Below are positions 53,201 through 59,457 of a stretch of DNA of 64,000 nucleotides, in pieces. Position 1 is the stretch's first letter, and each line of letters opens with the position of its first letter. Origin of the DNA: Formicarius rufipectus. Taxonomy: Eukaryota > Chordata > Aves > Passeriformes > Formicariidae. The notes under the pieces were generated by a model. It saw nothing but the letters and a program-made list of their open reading frames with translations. It ran no database searches and was not told the origin of the DNA. Position numbers and translations under genes: made by a program. The DNA lies in assembly GCA_013399695.1 (NCBI GenBank), contig VXAU01001757.1:1-64000 (forward strand), given 5' to 3'.

Positions 53201-56200
53201 GAAAGGACATAAACTAACCACCATATCAGGATTATTTTCTTTTTAGTATGGTTTCTCAATAGTGATCGAGCAGGTTGTGTTTTATAGACAACCAGGCTGT
53301 ACTGAAACAGGACCGGATGAAGAGAAACCCCATAACAGCAAAGCAGCTACCCCAGAAACAGGCTCTGGGACAATACATGAAATACCACATTTCAGAGAGA
53401 CTCATAGGGACCCCCGTAAAGAACTGCTTTGGAGTAAGTGTATTATAAAAAAAGAATCAAAACAGTGAAACTAAAAGATAGTCAGGCACTTCAAAACACA
53501 GACAGGGAGAAAAGTAGATATTCTAAAACATTACAGTATCTGTTTTCATAACTGATCTGCTTCCACAACCAAAAGCTGTAAGTACTACTTCATCATACAA
53601 ACGTGCCTTTTACTACAAGAAGTCAATGTAAAATACAGCTAGGTGAACAAGACGGTTTTGAAAACACCAGAATCACCCCAATATTTTGCAGCTCTCCTCC
53701 CAAGACCTCTGTCAGGCATGACCAAGGAGAAAGGAGCCCTGTCGTACTGCAGGACCCACCTGTAGGAGTCGTTGAGGCGGCCGTGCCTCTCCGCCGCCAG
53801 CGTGCGGATCTGCTCCCAGTTGGCAATGAGCTCCTCCCGCTTCACTTGGATTTGGGAAGCGTTTATTGGGTGAGACTGCTGCAAACGGTCAGCTTCTGCA
53901 CACAGGGCCTTCACCTACACCCAGGCACAAGCTGTGAGTGAGCTGCCAGCCCTTTACAAACAGGTTACCCCAATGAACTGCAGGGAAAAGGTGTCTCGGG
54001 TACCTTATCCTCCAGAGCTGCCAGGTCTCTTTCCAGGCCCTCGTGCTTGCGCAGCAAAGCCTGCACGCTGGCCAAGTCTCTGCCAAAATCATCTGAGGCC
54101 ATCAACTGCCCTTTCTCCTTAATCCAGCTGATTGTTTCATCCACATCCCTTCAAAACAAAGCACAGATTGAAAGCAGTCTATCTTGTATGGAAAAAAGAA
54201 GAAAGCAGGATGTGTTCCTGTACATGTGCCAGATGTACTGGCATACAAACCCACATATATAAACACAGCAGCCAACTGCAAACGTCCCTTAAAAAAAACA
54301 CCAAACAAAGAAATAGACTTTGTTTACTTCTCAAGAAACTTCGAAGAGTACTAAGAGGCCACTCTTCAGGTGGCAAGCAAGGGATTACAGCACCATCACT
54401 GAGTAGGTCCATTTCCCACCCTAGACCATTCTCCAACTTAATTACAGCAAATCTCAAAATGCTGTAGATGGAGATGAGGACAGAAAGACATTGCTCAAAG
54501 ACACCCAGAACAATTGGGCTGACATCCATCTGGCAGAAAATCCAACCCTTTTCAGGCTCATCTAGGACAGAATTGGGTGAAAAAACCCTCAGAGTAAAGG
54601 GAAGCAAAACTGCCATTAGCAGGAAAGAACAAACTGCCAAGCATTGAAAAGTTACATCACATTAACTATTCTAAAGTAACTGTAGAACAAGGTCTCCATT
54701 CAACAAGTCATGCAGAAGAGTAAACTAAAATCATTGCAGACAGTAGCTCTTCTCACAGCACTGTGTGCAGCTGAATGCATCACTGAACATCCACACAAAG
54801 GCTCCAGCACTTCAGCACCTCCAGCCAAGTCCATACCTGTTGAAGCGCTGAACTTCAGCTGCCCCAAAGAGTTTCCCTTGTCTCTGGAGGGCAAGTCCCT
54901 TAAGACGCTGCCAGCTTGCATTTACTTCATCCTGTTTGGACTTTATCAGCTCTTCTTCAGGGTGTTGTTCCTGGCAAGCAAAGGCAAATGTTACTTTCAT
55001 GTGTTCTGTGCTTTTACATCCATTGACAAAACCTCAAAATGCTGCTGGTTTTCAAGAGATCAATTGATTGTTACTGTGCTTTCATGATGACCACTCAATT
55101 CAATAGTTTCCCTAACATTTCACTGTGCAAACATTCAATACCCTTGTAGTGGTTTCCCTATATACTAATTAGTCTGTGGGAAGAGGGTTGTAAACAGCAG
55201 CTTTTTTTCCCTCCTGGAATGCAATACTTCCTGCCCTGTCTCTATGCTTGATCAAGCTCCAGATGTCATATCAGGAGAGATATAAAACCTGCTTGTCCAA
55301 GGGAAATACATTTAGCCCCAAATACCACAGTTACTCTTATTAATCACTACCCTCCACATTATCAGGAACATTCCCAGCTGGGGTAGATCTGTCATCAAAC
55401 CGGGGTAAAGAGAAGAAACTGCAGCCAAATGCTTGCTGTTTTACCTGACTTGCTAAGACATTTTCAACACACACAAATTTTACCTGGATAAGTTTGCCAG
55501 CAAACTGGTTCACTTCATTTACTCTTTCCTCATGAGCTGCAAGGTCTGTCTGGAACTCTTCAAACTTCTTTTGCAGAACCTCAACATGCTCTAAGTCCTG
55601 TCCAAGTTCTTCTGAGGTCACTATTGCTTCCTAGCACATTGCAAAAGAAGAAAAGTTAATTTCAGTATATCCTGTGGGAAATCACTACCGAAAATTAGGA
55701 AGCAAACTGTCCTAATTTTCAATAGGTCAAAGACAGTCAAAGTGTTTAAAGTCAGATTTAAAACTCCATTCCTCACCCCAACACTTATGTGTTATTGCAG
55801 AAAATATACAAGATCACTGAGGGAATTATTTTTTCATCCTCCTTGGCCGTATTTTTTCAAATACAAGACTGGAATTTGTACACATTTTAGACTGTTTATG
55901 GGCATTTGCTGTAGGCTCCTGATGCAGTATTTCTGCACAAGAAGTGTCCTGTCACATTCAGGAACAGTTATGAAGTTTGCAGTTTGAACCCACAGTGACA
56001 CGAAACAGCAAACCATCATTAAGAAAACCCATATGATCATTTTGTGGCTTTTTCCCCCCCTTGATAGTGTGGTTTGTGGTCTGTTTCCTCAGTGTTCAAA
56101 GAGTCAAGAGCCAACAGTTCTCCTGCAGCTCATGCCCTTACAATGTATATCTAAGGATATTCCAATGATTAAGTAATTACGTACACATTGCTGGGGGCCT

Positions 56201-59200
56201 GGGTTGGCTCCTTTCTATAACAGATCATTTAGAACATTTATTAAAAGAAACATTTGTTTTTACATGGTGTAGATTTCCCTTACAGGGAAATTGAATTTTA
56301 TTCAAGTCCCCTCAAGGAAAACAAAGAATTCACCATACTAACTATGCTCTCCAAGACACAGGTTTCCCCTGACTCATCACTCCTCCGGGGCTGCAAAAGA
56401 GCAAACAGGAGTTTGCACACCTGCTGCTGGTGCAGTGTAAGTGGCTCAAGTGCTCGGTGCCTTTCCAAGCTCTCTGTGCCCACCTGACCTTCAGGGACTC
56501 TGTGCTGACAGACTTTTCCACACAGACACCTCAGCTTCCCCCCCAAGGACACAGCAAAGGCAGGTAATTCCATACCTTGTCATTGATCCAGTCCATGACA
56601 TCTTCACACTCCCGCAGGAACTGCACCAACTTCTGAGCCTGCAATAATTTGACCCCCTTCTCTCTCATCTTTTCCATCAGTAACTCCCATAGTCGGTGTA
56701 GCTCCTGCAGCCGAGTCTAAAACCACAGGATGTTGGTATTAAAACCCAGTATCAAAGATTACATTTAGTCCCTTCCTCACCCCAACAGCAGATTTATTTT
56801 TCTGAAGTTGCACATCCTAAACTTTGTTTCAGACAAAGGGTCGACAAACCTCACAACAACTTCATCCTCAGCATTAGCTTTCAAATTATGTGAAGTGTTG
56901 CAACAACACAAAACTAGAAATTACTGAGTATCTACATACTTTTTATTAATTAATGAAGCTACCAAACATAACTATGAGGTGAATATGGAGATAAAATTTG
57001 ATGCTAATTTGAAGCAAGACCAGAAATTTGATGCTCTTCCCTTCAAATGTTCAGTCTTTTATATGCAAGTCAACTCCCAATAAGTGACTCTCATCTTCCT
57101 TTGGGAATTTATCTGAGACCACAAATTCTGTCTCAAGTCAAACTTGTGCCATTTTACTGCAGTTTAACCAATTCTCTTTACATTAATCAGTTAATACATT
57201 TAGCCAACATTGGTAAGTAATGTAATACTGACATAGCAAGAGAAATTACGAGTTCTAATATTCAGTCTCTGGCTGAAGTCGGTGTTTCAAAACTGTTGGG
57301 AGCCACTATAAATTGTACAGACAATGAAAATAAAAACCACACTCCCACACCAGTTGCAAAACAGGAAAGTATCTGCCCCACCCATCATCTGCATCGCTTT
57401 GCTCATCGAGACCTGAAACTTCAAAGTCATTCAAGAGGAGCTTTTGAACCTCCTGGGCGGAGGTTCCACTAAATCCACAGCAGAAAGTGCAGTCACGCAG
57501 GTTTAAAGAGAGGGAAGAGCTCGGAGCACTGTCCCAAAGGATGGAGCAAACTGTCAGCAAGGAAGGAAGGAAGGAAGGAGACATTGCAAGCACAAGTTGC
57601 ACAGCACAGCCACAAAGTGTCACCTACTCGGATGTGGGAGCCCACTTGTGTGGCCGTGACTATCGGGCGCTGGGCTGTCCGGTAGGGCGTGAAGGACTGA
57701 ATTAAAGGCAAGTTATCACCCAAACAGCACAATTAACAGCAAGGGGTGTGGGTTTTCTCATTATATATATATTGTAATTTCAACAATTTGCTGGTGTTAG
57801 TTACCACCTTTTTCTAGTCATGATGAAATGATAAGCCTATCGATTAAGTTTGATAATTACTACAAAAATACTGTGAGTTCTCATTTTGAAAAATTACAGC
57901 AGCTCTCATCGAGATCTTACAAAGGAAAAAGGTTTAAACAACTCTGCATTAAAAACAAAAATGCAGCCATCACTGAGACTGAAATGAGTGAGGCCCAGAA
58001 AACGCAGATTTCAAGTGAGAACACAAATTAATGAGATGGCGGGTGCAATTTAAGCAGAAGGCAAAGATCACTAGAGAACTGCTCTGAGCCAGAGCACACA
58101 GAAATTAGATGGCTGAAGGTTACTGGTTTGGTTGATTGTGTTATTTATTATTGCAAAAAATTAAAAAGCTAATTATAAGCAAAAAATGAGTGGCCAACAT
58201 GCCTGACATCAGGCCTTGTGAATTTCATTTTGGGAAGAGCCACAAATATAATTCATTTGCCTCATGCCTTTCATACCATCTTTGAATAGTTCAACTAACA
58301 ACTGGAGAAAAGCTATGAGCTGGGTGTTCATGAAAGAGGAAAAATACCTCAAAGCTTTACAAATTTTCTATTCAAATAGCTGTAGAATTTTAAAAAGCAT
58401 TTAGGAACATGGAGTTATCTGTGCAATCTGGACAAAGTGCTTAATGAAAATTCTGTAAGAGCTGGGAAGAAAATGTTTTAAAACTCACTCTTATGGTTTC
58501 AGATGCAAAATGGCTTTCATTAATCATCTGATTTCCAGTCTCATCCAGTTTAATGATAGCTCCTGAATTGGCCTGCACCTCAGCTTCAAAGGCTTGGTGC
58601 TTCTGCAGCTTCCCCTGCAAGGAAAGCATCAAAGAACGTGACTGAGACTTGAACAGCCTCCTCCACACTCCCCAGCACAAACATCTTTACAGAGTATTTT
58701 ATGCATATTCAGTACTGACAAGCAGCAAAACAGCACAGTCACAATCAGCTGTACCATGAGTTTCATGAGTGGATTCAAACACTCCAGTTTCAGGTATTTC
58801 ACTCTTGTGTTTGCTCTTTTACACCACGGCGCTCAAACCCCTGAGAACCCCTCAGCTAATTCCAGCCACACAAGCTTGTTTTCTAAGAATATTTTTTAAT
58901 GGAAACAATAAGCAATAATTCATGTTTATTCACAAAGTTTAGGTGTCCAATAAATTCTAGGATTAAGCAAAGCTGGTTTTACACTATATGACAATGAATA
59001 TTTTGCTGTGTTGATGTAGCATCTAATTCATCATTAGAAATATTCCAATTACACCAGTAAAGAAGCCAGAACACTTTGTAAGGCCGTGGGTATTCACATC
59101 TCACTATTTTTCACCACTCTCAGCTCAGGTTTCACTTCTGTATTTGTTCTGTCCCAGCTGACCTGGAACTCCTTAAAATTAACAGCACAGGAAACAGAAA

Positions 59201-59454
59201 AGAGCAGGAGGACTTGCCTGCAAATTGCTTGGGTCCTTGTAGTTCTCATCAGATGCTATCTGCAGTTTCTCTTGGATCCACTTCTCAAGCTCATCCGCAT
59301 CACGCTGGAAAAACTGGAACCGATAGGAATCCTCGAGCTTTTGGCGCCTCAGAGAAGAGAGTTCCTTGAACCTGTGGTAACGGTCCAACACCTGCTGGCG
59401 CCTTTCTTGGATATCTTCTGCTGTCTCCAACACTTTCACACCACTCGGATCCAT
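20149..59454 (-). CDS. SPTAN1: SPTAN1, spectrin alpha chain, non-erythrocytic 1 (alpha-II spectrin)
   Basis: Rod-like actin-crosslinking protein of the membrane skeleton. It pairs side by side with beta-spectrins and binds head to head into tetramers; the C-terminal EF-hand domain sits near actin. Fifty-six coding exons join in frame to 2,477 residues (all standard small exons included), the length of the full mammalian form. In order: N-terminal partial repeat (about 1-44), spectrin repeats, an SH3 domain (about 967-1026) inside repeat 9/10, calpain and caspase sites with a calmodulin-binding segment (about 1174-1215), more repeats, and EF-hands (loops at about 2341-2352 and 2384-2395). The ATG at 59,454 has A at -3 and G at +4. 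The untranslated first exon and promoter lie beyond the right edge. Introns 2 and 49 use GC donors. An extra 63-nt exon at 24,253 would raise the length to 2,498. Residue numbers below count the 2,477-residue form; exon numbers assume one upstream non-coding exon. Confidence 0.98.
20967..21114 (-). CDS. SPTAN1: SPTAN1 exon 56 (residues 2387-2436)
   Basis: [20 protein letters not shown] completes the second EF-hand loop (Asp2384 to Glu2395). Then [12 protein letters not shown] and YVTKEELYQ. Donor GTACAT. Confidence 0.98.
21373..21519 (-). CDS. SPTAN1: SPTAN1 exon 55 (residues 2338-2387), EF-hand 1
   Basis: [15 protein letters not shown] gives a canonical 12-residue calcium loop (D-K-D-K-S-G...E). 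Then [20 protein letters not shown] and the start of loop 2, DPNR. Confidence 0.98.
21952..22005 (-). CDS. SPTAN1: SPTAN1 exon 54 (residues 2320-2338)
   Basis: [18 protein letters not shown], the lead helix of the first EF-hand. 54 nt, acceptor CCCTTTCAG, donor GTGAGT. Confidence 0.97.
22400..22596 (-). CDS. SPTAN1: SPTAN1 exon 53 (residues 2255-2320)
   Basis: [20 protein letters not shown], then [20 protein letters not shown], then [10 protein letters not shown]. Last spectrin repeat; nearly identical to the mammalian protein. Confidence 0.98.
22977..23031 (-). CDS. SPTAN1: SPTAN1 exon 52 (residues 2236-2254)
   Basis: [18 protein letters not shown]. It accepts three upstream partners in frame: exon 50, the 18-nt exon 51, or the 63-nt exon at 24,253. 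All of these end two bases into a codon. Confidence 0.97.
24253..24315 (-). CDS. SPTAN1: SPTAN1 extra 63-nt alternative exon (likely cardiac insert)
   Basis: Between a strong polypyrimidine acceptor (CTTTCCTTTGACTAG) and a weak donor (GTTTTT) lie exactly 63 nt, open and phase-matched to exons 50/51 and 52. The codons read [15 protein letters not shown] then DDLSG, finishing with an Arg codon shared with exon 52. It adds 21 residues after the TYLLDG insert in the last repeat. A 21-residue, heart-enriched insert in this repeat ('alpha-II cardi+') has been reported in mammals; size and place agree, but I could not compare sequences. It is absent from the standard 57-exon model, so it is an alternative exon. 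Confidence 0.8.
24316..26022 (-). other. SPTAN1 intron between exon 51 and the 63-nt exon
   Basis: 1.7 kb of intron. I see no further exon-like, phase-matched block in it, no repeat I can name and no RNA gene. Confidence 0.5.
26023..26040 (-). CDS. SPTAN1: SPTAN1 exon 51, 18-nt alternative microexon (TYLLDG)
   Basis: Acceptor TTCTACAG, then 18 nt, donor GTCAGT. It inserts the six residues TYLLDG before SCMVEE. This is the known alternative insert near the C-terminus of alpha-II spectrin; skipping it keeps frame (Arg codon joins directly to exon 52). Confidence 0.95.
26821..26933 (-). CDS. SPTAN1: SPTAN1 exon 50 (residues 2193-2230)
   Basis: [20 protein letters not shown], then [17 protein letters not shown]. 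Start of the last repeat. Donor GTACAG. Confidence 0.98.
27408..27704 (-). CDS. SPTAN1: SPTAN1 exon 49 (residues 2094-2192), GC donor
   Basis: The longest coding exon here, 99 codons: [39 protein letters not shown], ending NLQKIIK. The intron after it begins GCAAGT (AAG|GCAAGT); the frame into exon 50 demands this. Confidence 0.97.
27945..28154 (-). CDS. SPTAN1: SPTAN1 exon 48 (residues 2024-2093)
   Basis: [20 protein letters not shown], then [20 protein letters not shown], ending EAQEHFRK. Exactly 70 codons, phase 0 on both sides. Confidence 0.98.
28298..28374 (-). CDS. SPTAN1: SPTAN1 exon 47 (residues 1998-2023)
   Basis: [19 protein letters not shown] then TLLTKQ, the helix A/B part of a repeat. 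Donor GTCAGT. Confidence 0.97.
28587..28746 (-). CDS. SPTAN1: SPTAN1 exon 46 (residues 1945-1998)
   Basis: [20 protein letters not shown], then [20 protein letters not shown] and [10 protein letters not shown] with the invariant repeat Trp. Confidence 0.98.
29018..29116 (-). CDS. SPTAN1: SPTAN1 exon 45 (residues 1912-1944)
   Basis: [20 protein letters not shown] then [13 protein letters not shown]. 33 codons, phase 0. Confidence 0.98.
29545..29677 (-). CDS. SPTAN1: SPTAN1 exon 44 (residues 1867-1911)
   Basis: [40 protein letters not shown] and AAIQ. Acceptor CCCACACAG. Confidence 0.98.
30117..30238 (-). CDS. SPTAN1: SPTAN1 exon 43 (residues 1827-1867)
   Basis: [40 protein letters not shown]. 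Donor GTATGA. Confidence 0.98.
30387..30507 (-). CDS. SPTAN1: SPTAN1 exon 42 (residues 1786-1826)
   Basis: [40 protein letters not shown], a typical 'SEDYGRDL' spectrin helix A/B link. Confidence 0.98.
31217..31425 (-). CDS. SPTAN1: SPTAN1 exon 41 (residues 1717-1786)
   Basis: [55 protein letters not shown]. Donor GTGGGT. Confidence 0.98.
31624..31728 (-). CDS. SPTAN1: SPTAN1 exon 40 (residues 1682-1716)
   Basis: [35 protein letters not shown]. 35 codons, phase 0. Confidence 0.98.
31960..31972. repeat. Short (AT)n tract in SPTAN1 intron 39
   Basis: About six AT units next to a T-rich run. No other feature. Confidence 0.7.
32090..32227 (-). CDS. SPTAN1: SPTAN1 exon 39 (residues 1636-1681)
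   Basis: [46 protein letters not shown]. Phase 0. Confidence 0.98.
32579..32710 (-). CDS. SPTAN1: SPTAN1 exon 38 (residues 1592-1635)
   Basis: [44 protein letters not shown]. Follows either exon 36 or the 15-nt exon 37. Confidence 0.98.
32711..34384 (-). other. SPTAN1 intron 37
   Basis: 1.7 kb of AT-rich intron between exons 37 and 38. It includes short TATATA runs near 33,162-33,175. No gene or mobile element recognised. Confidence 0.55.
34385..34399 (-). CDS. SPTAN1: SPTAN1 exon 37, 15-nt alternative microexon (LSKLL)
   Basis: Acceptor CTGTTTTATAG, then CTTTCCAAACTGCTG (Leu-Ser-Lys-Leu-Leu), donor GTAAGTAG. Phase 0 on both sides, so it is optional. The human 5-residue exon 37 insert reads the same between TNIQ and SKHQ. 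By my count this is exon 37 here too. Confidence 0.95.
34880..35042 (-). CDS. SPTAN1: SPTAN1 exon 36 (residues 1532-1586)
   Basis: [49 protein letters not shown]. Donor GTGAAT. Confidence 0.98.
35171..35274 (-). CDS. SPTAN1: SPTAN1 exon 35 (residues 1498-1532)
   Basis: [34 protein letters not shown]. Donor GTCAGT. Confidence 0.98.
35779..35925 (-). CDS. SPTAN1: SPTAN1 exon 34 (residues 1449-1497)
   Basis: [49 protein letters not shown]. Phase 0. Confidence 0.98.
36035..36232 (-). CDS. SPTAN1: SPTAN1 exon 33 (residues 1383-1448)
   Basis: [54 protein letters not shown]. 66 codons, phase 0. Confidence 0.98.
36359..36458 (-). CDS. SPTAN1: SPTAN1 exon 32 (residues 1349-1382)
   Basis: [33 protein letters not shown]. 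Donor GTATGT. Confidence 0.98.
36627..36808 (-). CDS. SPTAN1: SPTAN1 exon 31 (residues 1289-1349)
   Basis: [50 protein letters not shown]. Donor GTAAAG. Confidence 0.98.
36919..37063 (-). CDS. SPTAN1: SPTAN1 exon 30 (residues 1240-1288)
   Basis: [48 protein letters not shown]. Confidence 0.98.
37431..37522 (-). CDS. SPTAN1: SPTAN1 exon 29 (residues 1210-1240)
   Basis: ELNERWRSLQ-like [20 protein letters not shown] then [10 protein letters not shown]. It continues the calmodulin-binding segment begun in exon 28. Confidence 0.98.
37816..37863 (-). CDS. SPTAN1: SPTAN1 exon 28, 48-nt microexon, calmodulin-binding core
   Basis: [16 protein letters not shown], 16 codons, phase 0 at both ends. 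Basic and hydrophobic residues form the core of the calmodulin-binding helix known in alpha-II spectrin. Acceptor TTTTCACACAG, donor GTAATT. Confidence 0.96.
38889..38924 (-). CDS. SPTAN1: SPTAN1 exon 27, 36-nt microexon with caspase site DETD/S
   Basis: [12 protein letters not shown], residues 1182-1193, phase 0. The caspase-3 cleavage point known in mammals (after Asp1185) is kept exactly. Acceptor TTTCAAACAG, donor GTAGGT. Confidence 0.96.
38990..39004 (+). repeat. A15 homopolymer in SPTAN1 intron 26
   Basis: Fifteen A in a row between exons 26 and 27, 66 bp upstream (in SPTAN1 sense) of the 36-nt microexon, where it reads as T15 and may strengthen the polypyrimidine environment. Confidence 0.7.
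39261..39284 (-). CDS. SPTAN1: SPTAN1 exon 26, 24-nt microexon with calpain site VY/GMM
   Basis: EVYGMMPR, residues 1174-1181, phase 0. It holds Tyr1176-Gly1177, the mammalian mu-calpain cleavage bond, whose Tyr is also a Src target. Acceptor CCTTTGCAG, donor GTAAGT. Confidence 0.96.
39583..39661. repeat. A-rich and C-rich simple sequence in SPTAN1 intron 25
   Basis: Mixed runs of A (up to 12) with CC or CCC interruptions, like the tract at 2,731. Confidence 0.65.
40082..40186 (-). CDS. SPTAN1: SPTAN1 exon 25 (residues 1139-1173), weak donor
   Basis: [35 protein letters not shown]. The donor after CAG is GTCCTC, matching consensus only at GT. It lies just before the three microexons of the protease and calmodulin region. 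Confidence 0.96.
41325..41523 (-). CDS. SPTAN1: SPTAN1 exon 24 (residues 1072-1138)
   Basis: [40 protein letters not shown], then [13 protein letters not shown]. Joins in frame to either exon 23 or exon 22. Confidence 0.98.
41524..43673 (-). other. SPTAN1 intron 23
   Basis: 2.1 kb, the longest stretch between neighbouring SPTAN1 exons apart from intron 1. I see no phase-matched exon, RNA gene or named repeat in it. Confidence 0.55.
43674..43733 (-). CDS. SPTAN1: SPTAN1 exon 23, 60-nt alternative exon (SH3i insert)
   Basis: Reads [19 protein letters not shown] plus a Leu codon shared with exon 24; 20 residues (1053-1072) right after the SH3 domain. In mammals this is the alternatively included SH3i segment. 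Skipping joins the split Gln codon of exon 22 to exon 24 in frame. Acceptor CCTGTGCAG, donor GTGAGT. A GCATG pentamer (Rbfox type) lies about 30 bp upstream in sense. Confidence 0.95.
45041..45189 (-). CDS. SPTAN1: SPTAN1 exon 22 (residues 1003-1052), SH3 second half
   Basis: [20 protein letters not shown] carries the SH3 WW and '[11 protein letters not shown]' signatures, followed by [20 protein letters not shown]. Donor GTAAGA. Confidence 0.98.
45625..45759 (-). CDS. SPTAN1: SPTAN1 exon 21 (residues 958-1002), SH3 first half
   Basis: [45 protein letters not shown]: the ALYDY SH3 start. Phase 0 at both ends. Confidence 0.98.
46118..46210 (-). CDS. SPTAN1: SPTAN1 exon 20 (residues 927-957)
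   Basis: [31 protein letters not shown]. Donor GTAAGG. Confidence 0.98.
46939..47156 (-). CDS. SPTAN1: SPTAN1 exon 19 (residues 854-926)
   Basis: [66 protein letters not shown]. Donor GTATTG. Confidence 0.98.
47849..47971 (-). CDS. SPTAN1: SPTAN1 exon 18 (residues 813-854)
   Basis: [40 protein letters not shown]. Confidence 0.98.
48251..48494 (-). CDS. SPTAN1: SPTAN1 exon 17 (residues 732-813)
   Basis: [60 protein letters not shown]. Donor GTACCT. Confidence 0.98.
49256..49437 (-). CDS. SPTAN1: SPTAN1 exon 16 (residues 671-731)
   Basis: [52 protein letters not shown]. Confidence 0.98.
49550..49754 (-). CDS. SPTAN1: SPTAN1 exon 15 (residues 603-671)
   Basis: [60 protein letters not shown]. 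Confidence 0.98.
50094..50249 (-). CDS. SPTAN1: SPTAN1 exon 14 (residues 551-602)
   Basis: [52 protein letters not shown]. Phase 0. Confidence 0.98.
50425..50502 (-). CDS. SPTAN1: SPTAN1 exon 13 (residues 525-550)
   Basis: [26 protein letters not shown]. 26 codons, phase 0, donor GTAAGT. Confidence 0.97.
50954..51064 (-). CDS. SPTAN1: SPTAN1 exon 12 (residues 488-524)
   Basis: [37 protein letters not shown]. Confidence 0.98.
51441..51578 (-). CDS. SPTAN1: SPTAN1 exon 11 (residues 442-487)
   Basis: [46 protein letters not shown]. Confidence 0.98.
51788..51889 (-). CDS. SPTAN1: SPTAN1 exon 10 (residues 408-441)
   Basis: [34 protein letters not shown]. Confidence 0.98.
52417..52552 (-). CDS. 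SPTAN1: SPTAN1 exon 9 (residues 362-407)
   Basis: [45 protein letters not shown]. The acceptor is GGCTTTCCGAAG, short of pyrimidines but fixed by the frame. Confidence 0.97.
52553..53759 (-). other. SPTAN1 intron 8
   Basis: 1.2 kb without a recognised gene, repeat or RNA. Confidence 0.5.
53760..53914 (-). CDS. SPTAN1: SPTAN1 exon 8 (residues 311-362)
   Basis: [51 protein letters not shown]. Donor GTGGGT. Confidence 0.98.
54004..54148 (-). CDS. SPTAN1: SPTAN1 exon 7 (residues 262-310)
   Basis: [48 protein letters not shown]. Confidence 0.98.
54837..54970 (-). CDS. SPTAN1: SPTAN1 exon 6 (residues 218-262)
   Basis: [44 protein letters not shown]. Confidence 0.98.
55484..55630 (-). CDS. SPTAN1: SPTAN1 exon 5 (residues 169-217)
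   Basis: [49 protein letters not shown]. Confidence 0.98.
56576..56716 (-). CDS. SPTAN1: SPTAN1 exon 4 (residues 122-168)
   Basis: [47 protein letters not shown]. Confidence 0.98.
56717..58488 (-). other. SPTAN1 intron 3
   Basis: 1.8 kb. Apart from a short (GGAA)n run at about 57,561-57,579, I recognise nothing. One exon-like minus-strand stretch near 57,400-57,470 lacks matching phase and conserved spectrin sequence. Confidence 0.5.
57561..57579. repeat. (GGAA)n microsatellite
   Basis: Five GGAA/AAGG units in intron 3. ETS-family factors can bind such repeats, but it is too short to argue function. Confidence 0.8.
58489..58614 (-). CDS. SPTAN1: SPTAN1 exon 3 (residues 80-121)
   Basis: [42 protein letters not shown]. 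Phase 0; acceptor TTCCTTGCAG. Confidence 0.98.
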
Positions 59455-59457
59455 TTT
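59218..59457 (-). CDS. SPTAN1: SPTAN1 exon 2, first coding exon (residues 1-79), GC donor
   Basis: Acceptor TGCCTTTCAG, three untranslated bases, then ATG at 59,454-59,452. [20 protein letters not shown] and [20 protein letters not shown] form the lone N-terminal helix that pairs with beta-spectrin in the tetramer. [20 protein letters not shown] starts repeat 1. Ends SNLQ, followed by GCAAGT: a GC donor required by the frame into exon 3. Confidence 0.97.
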
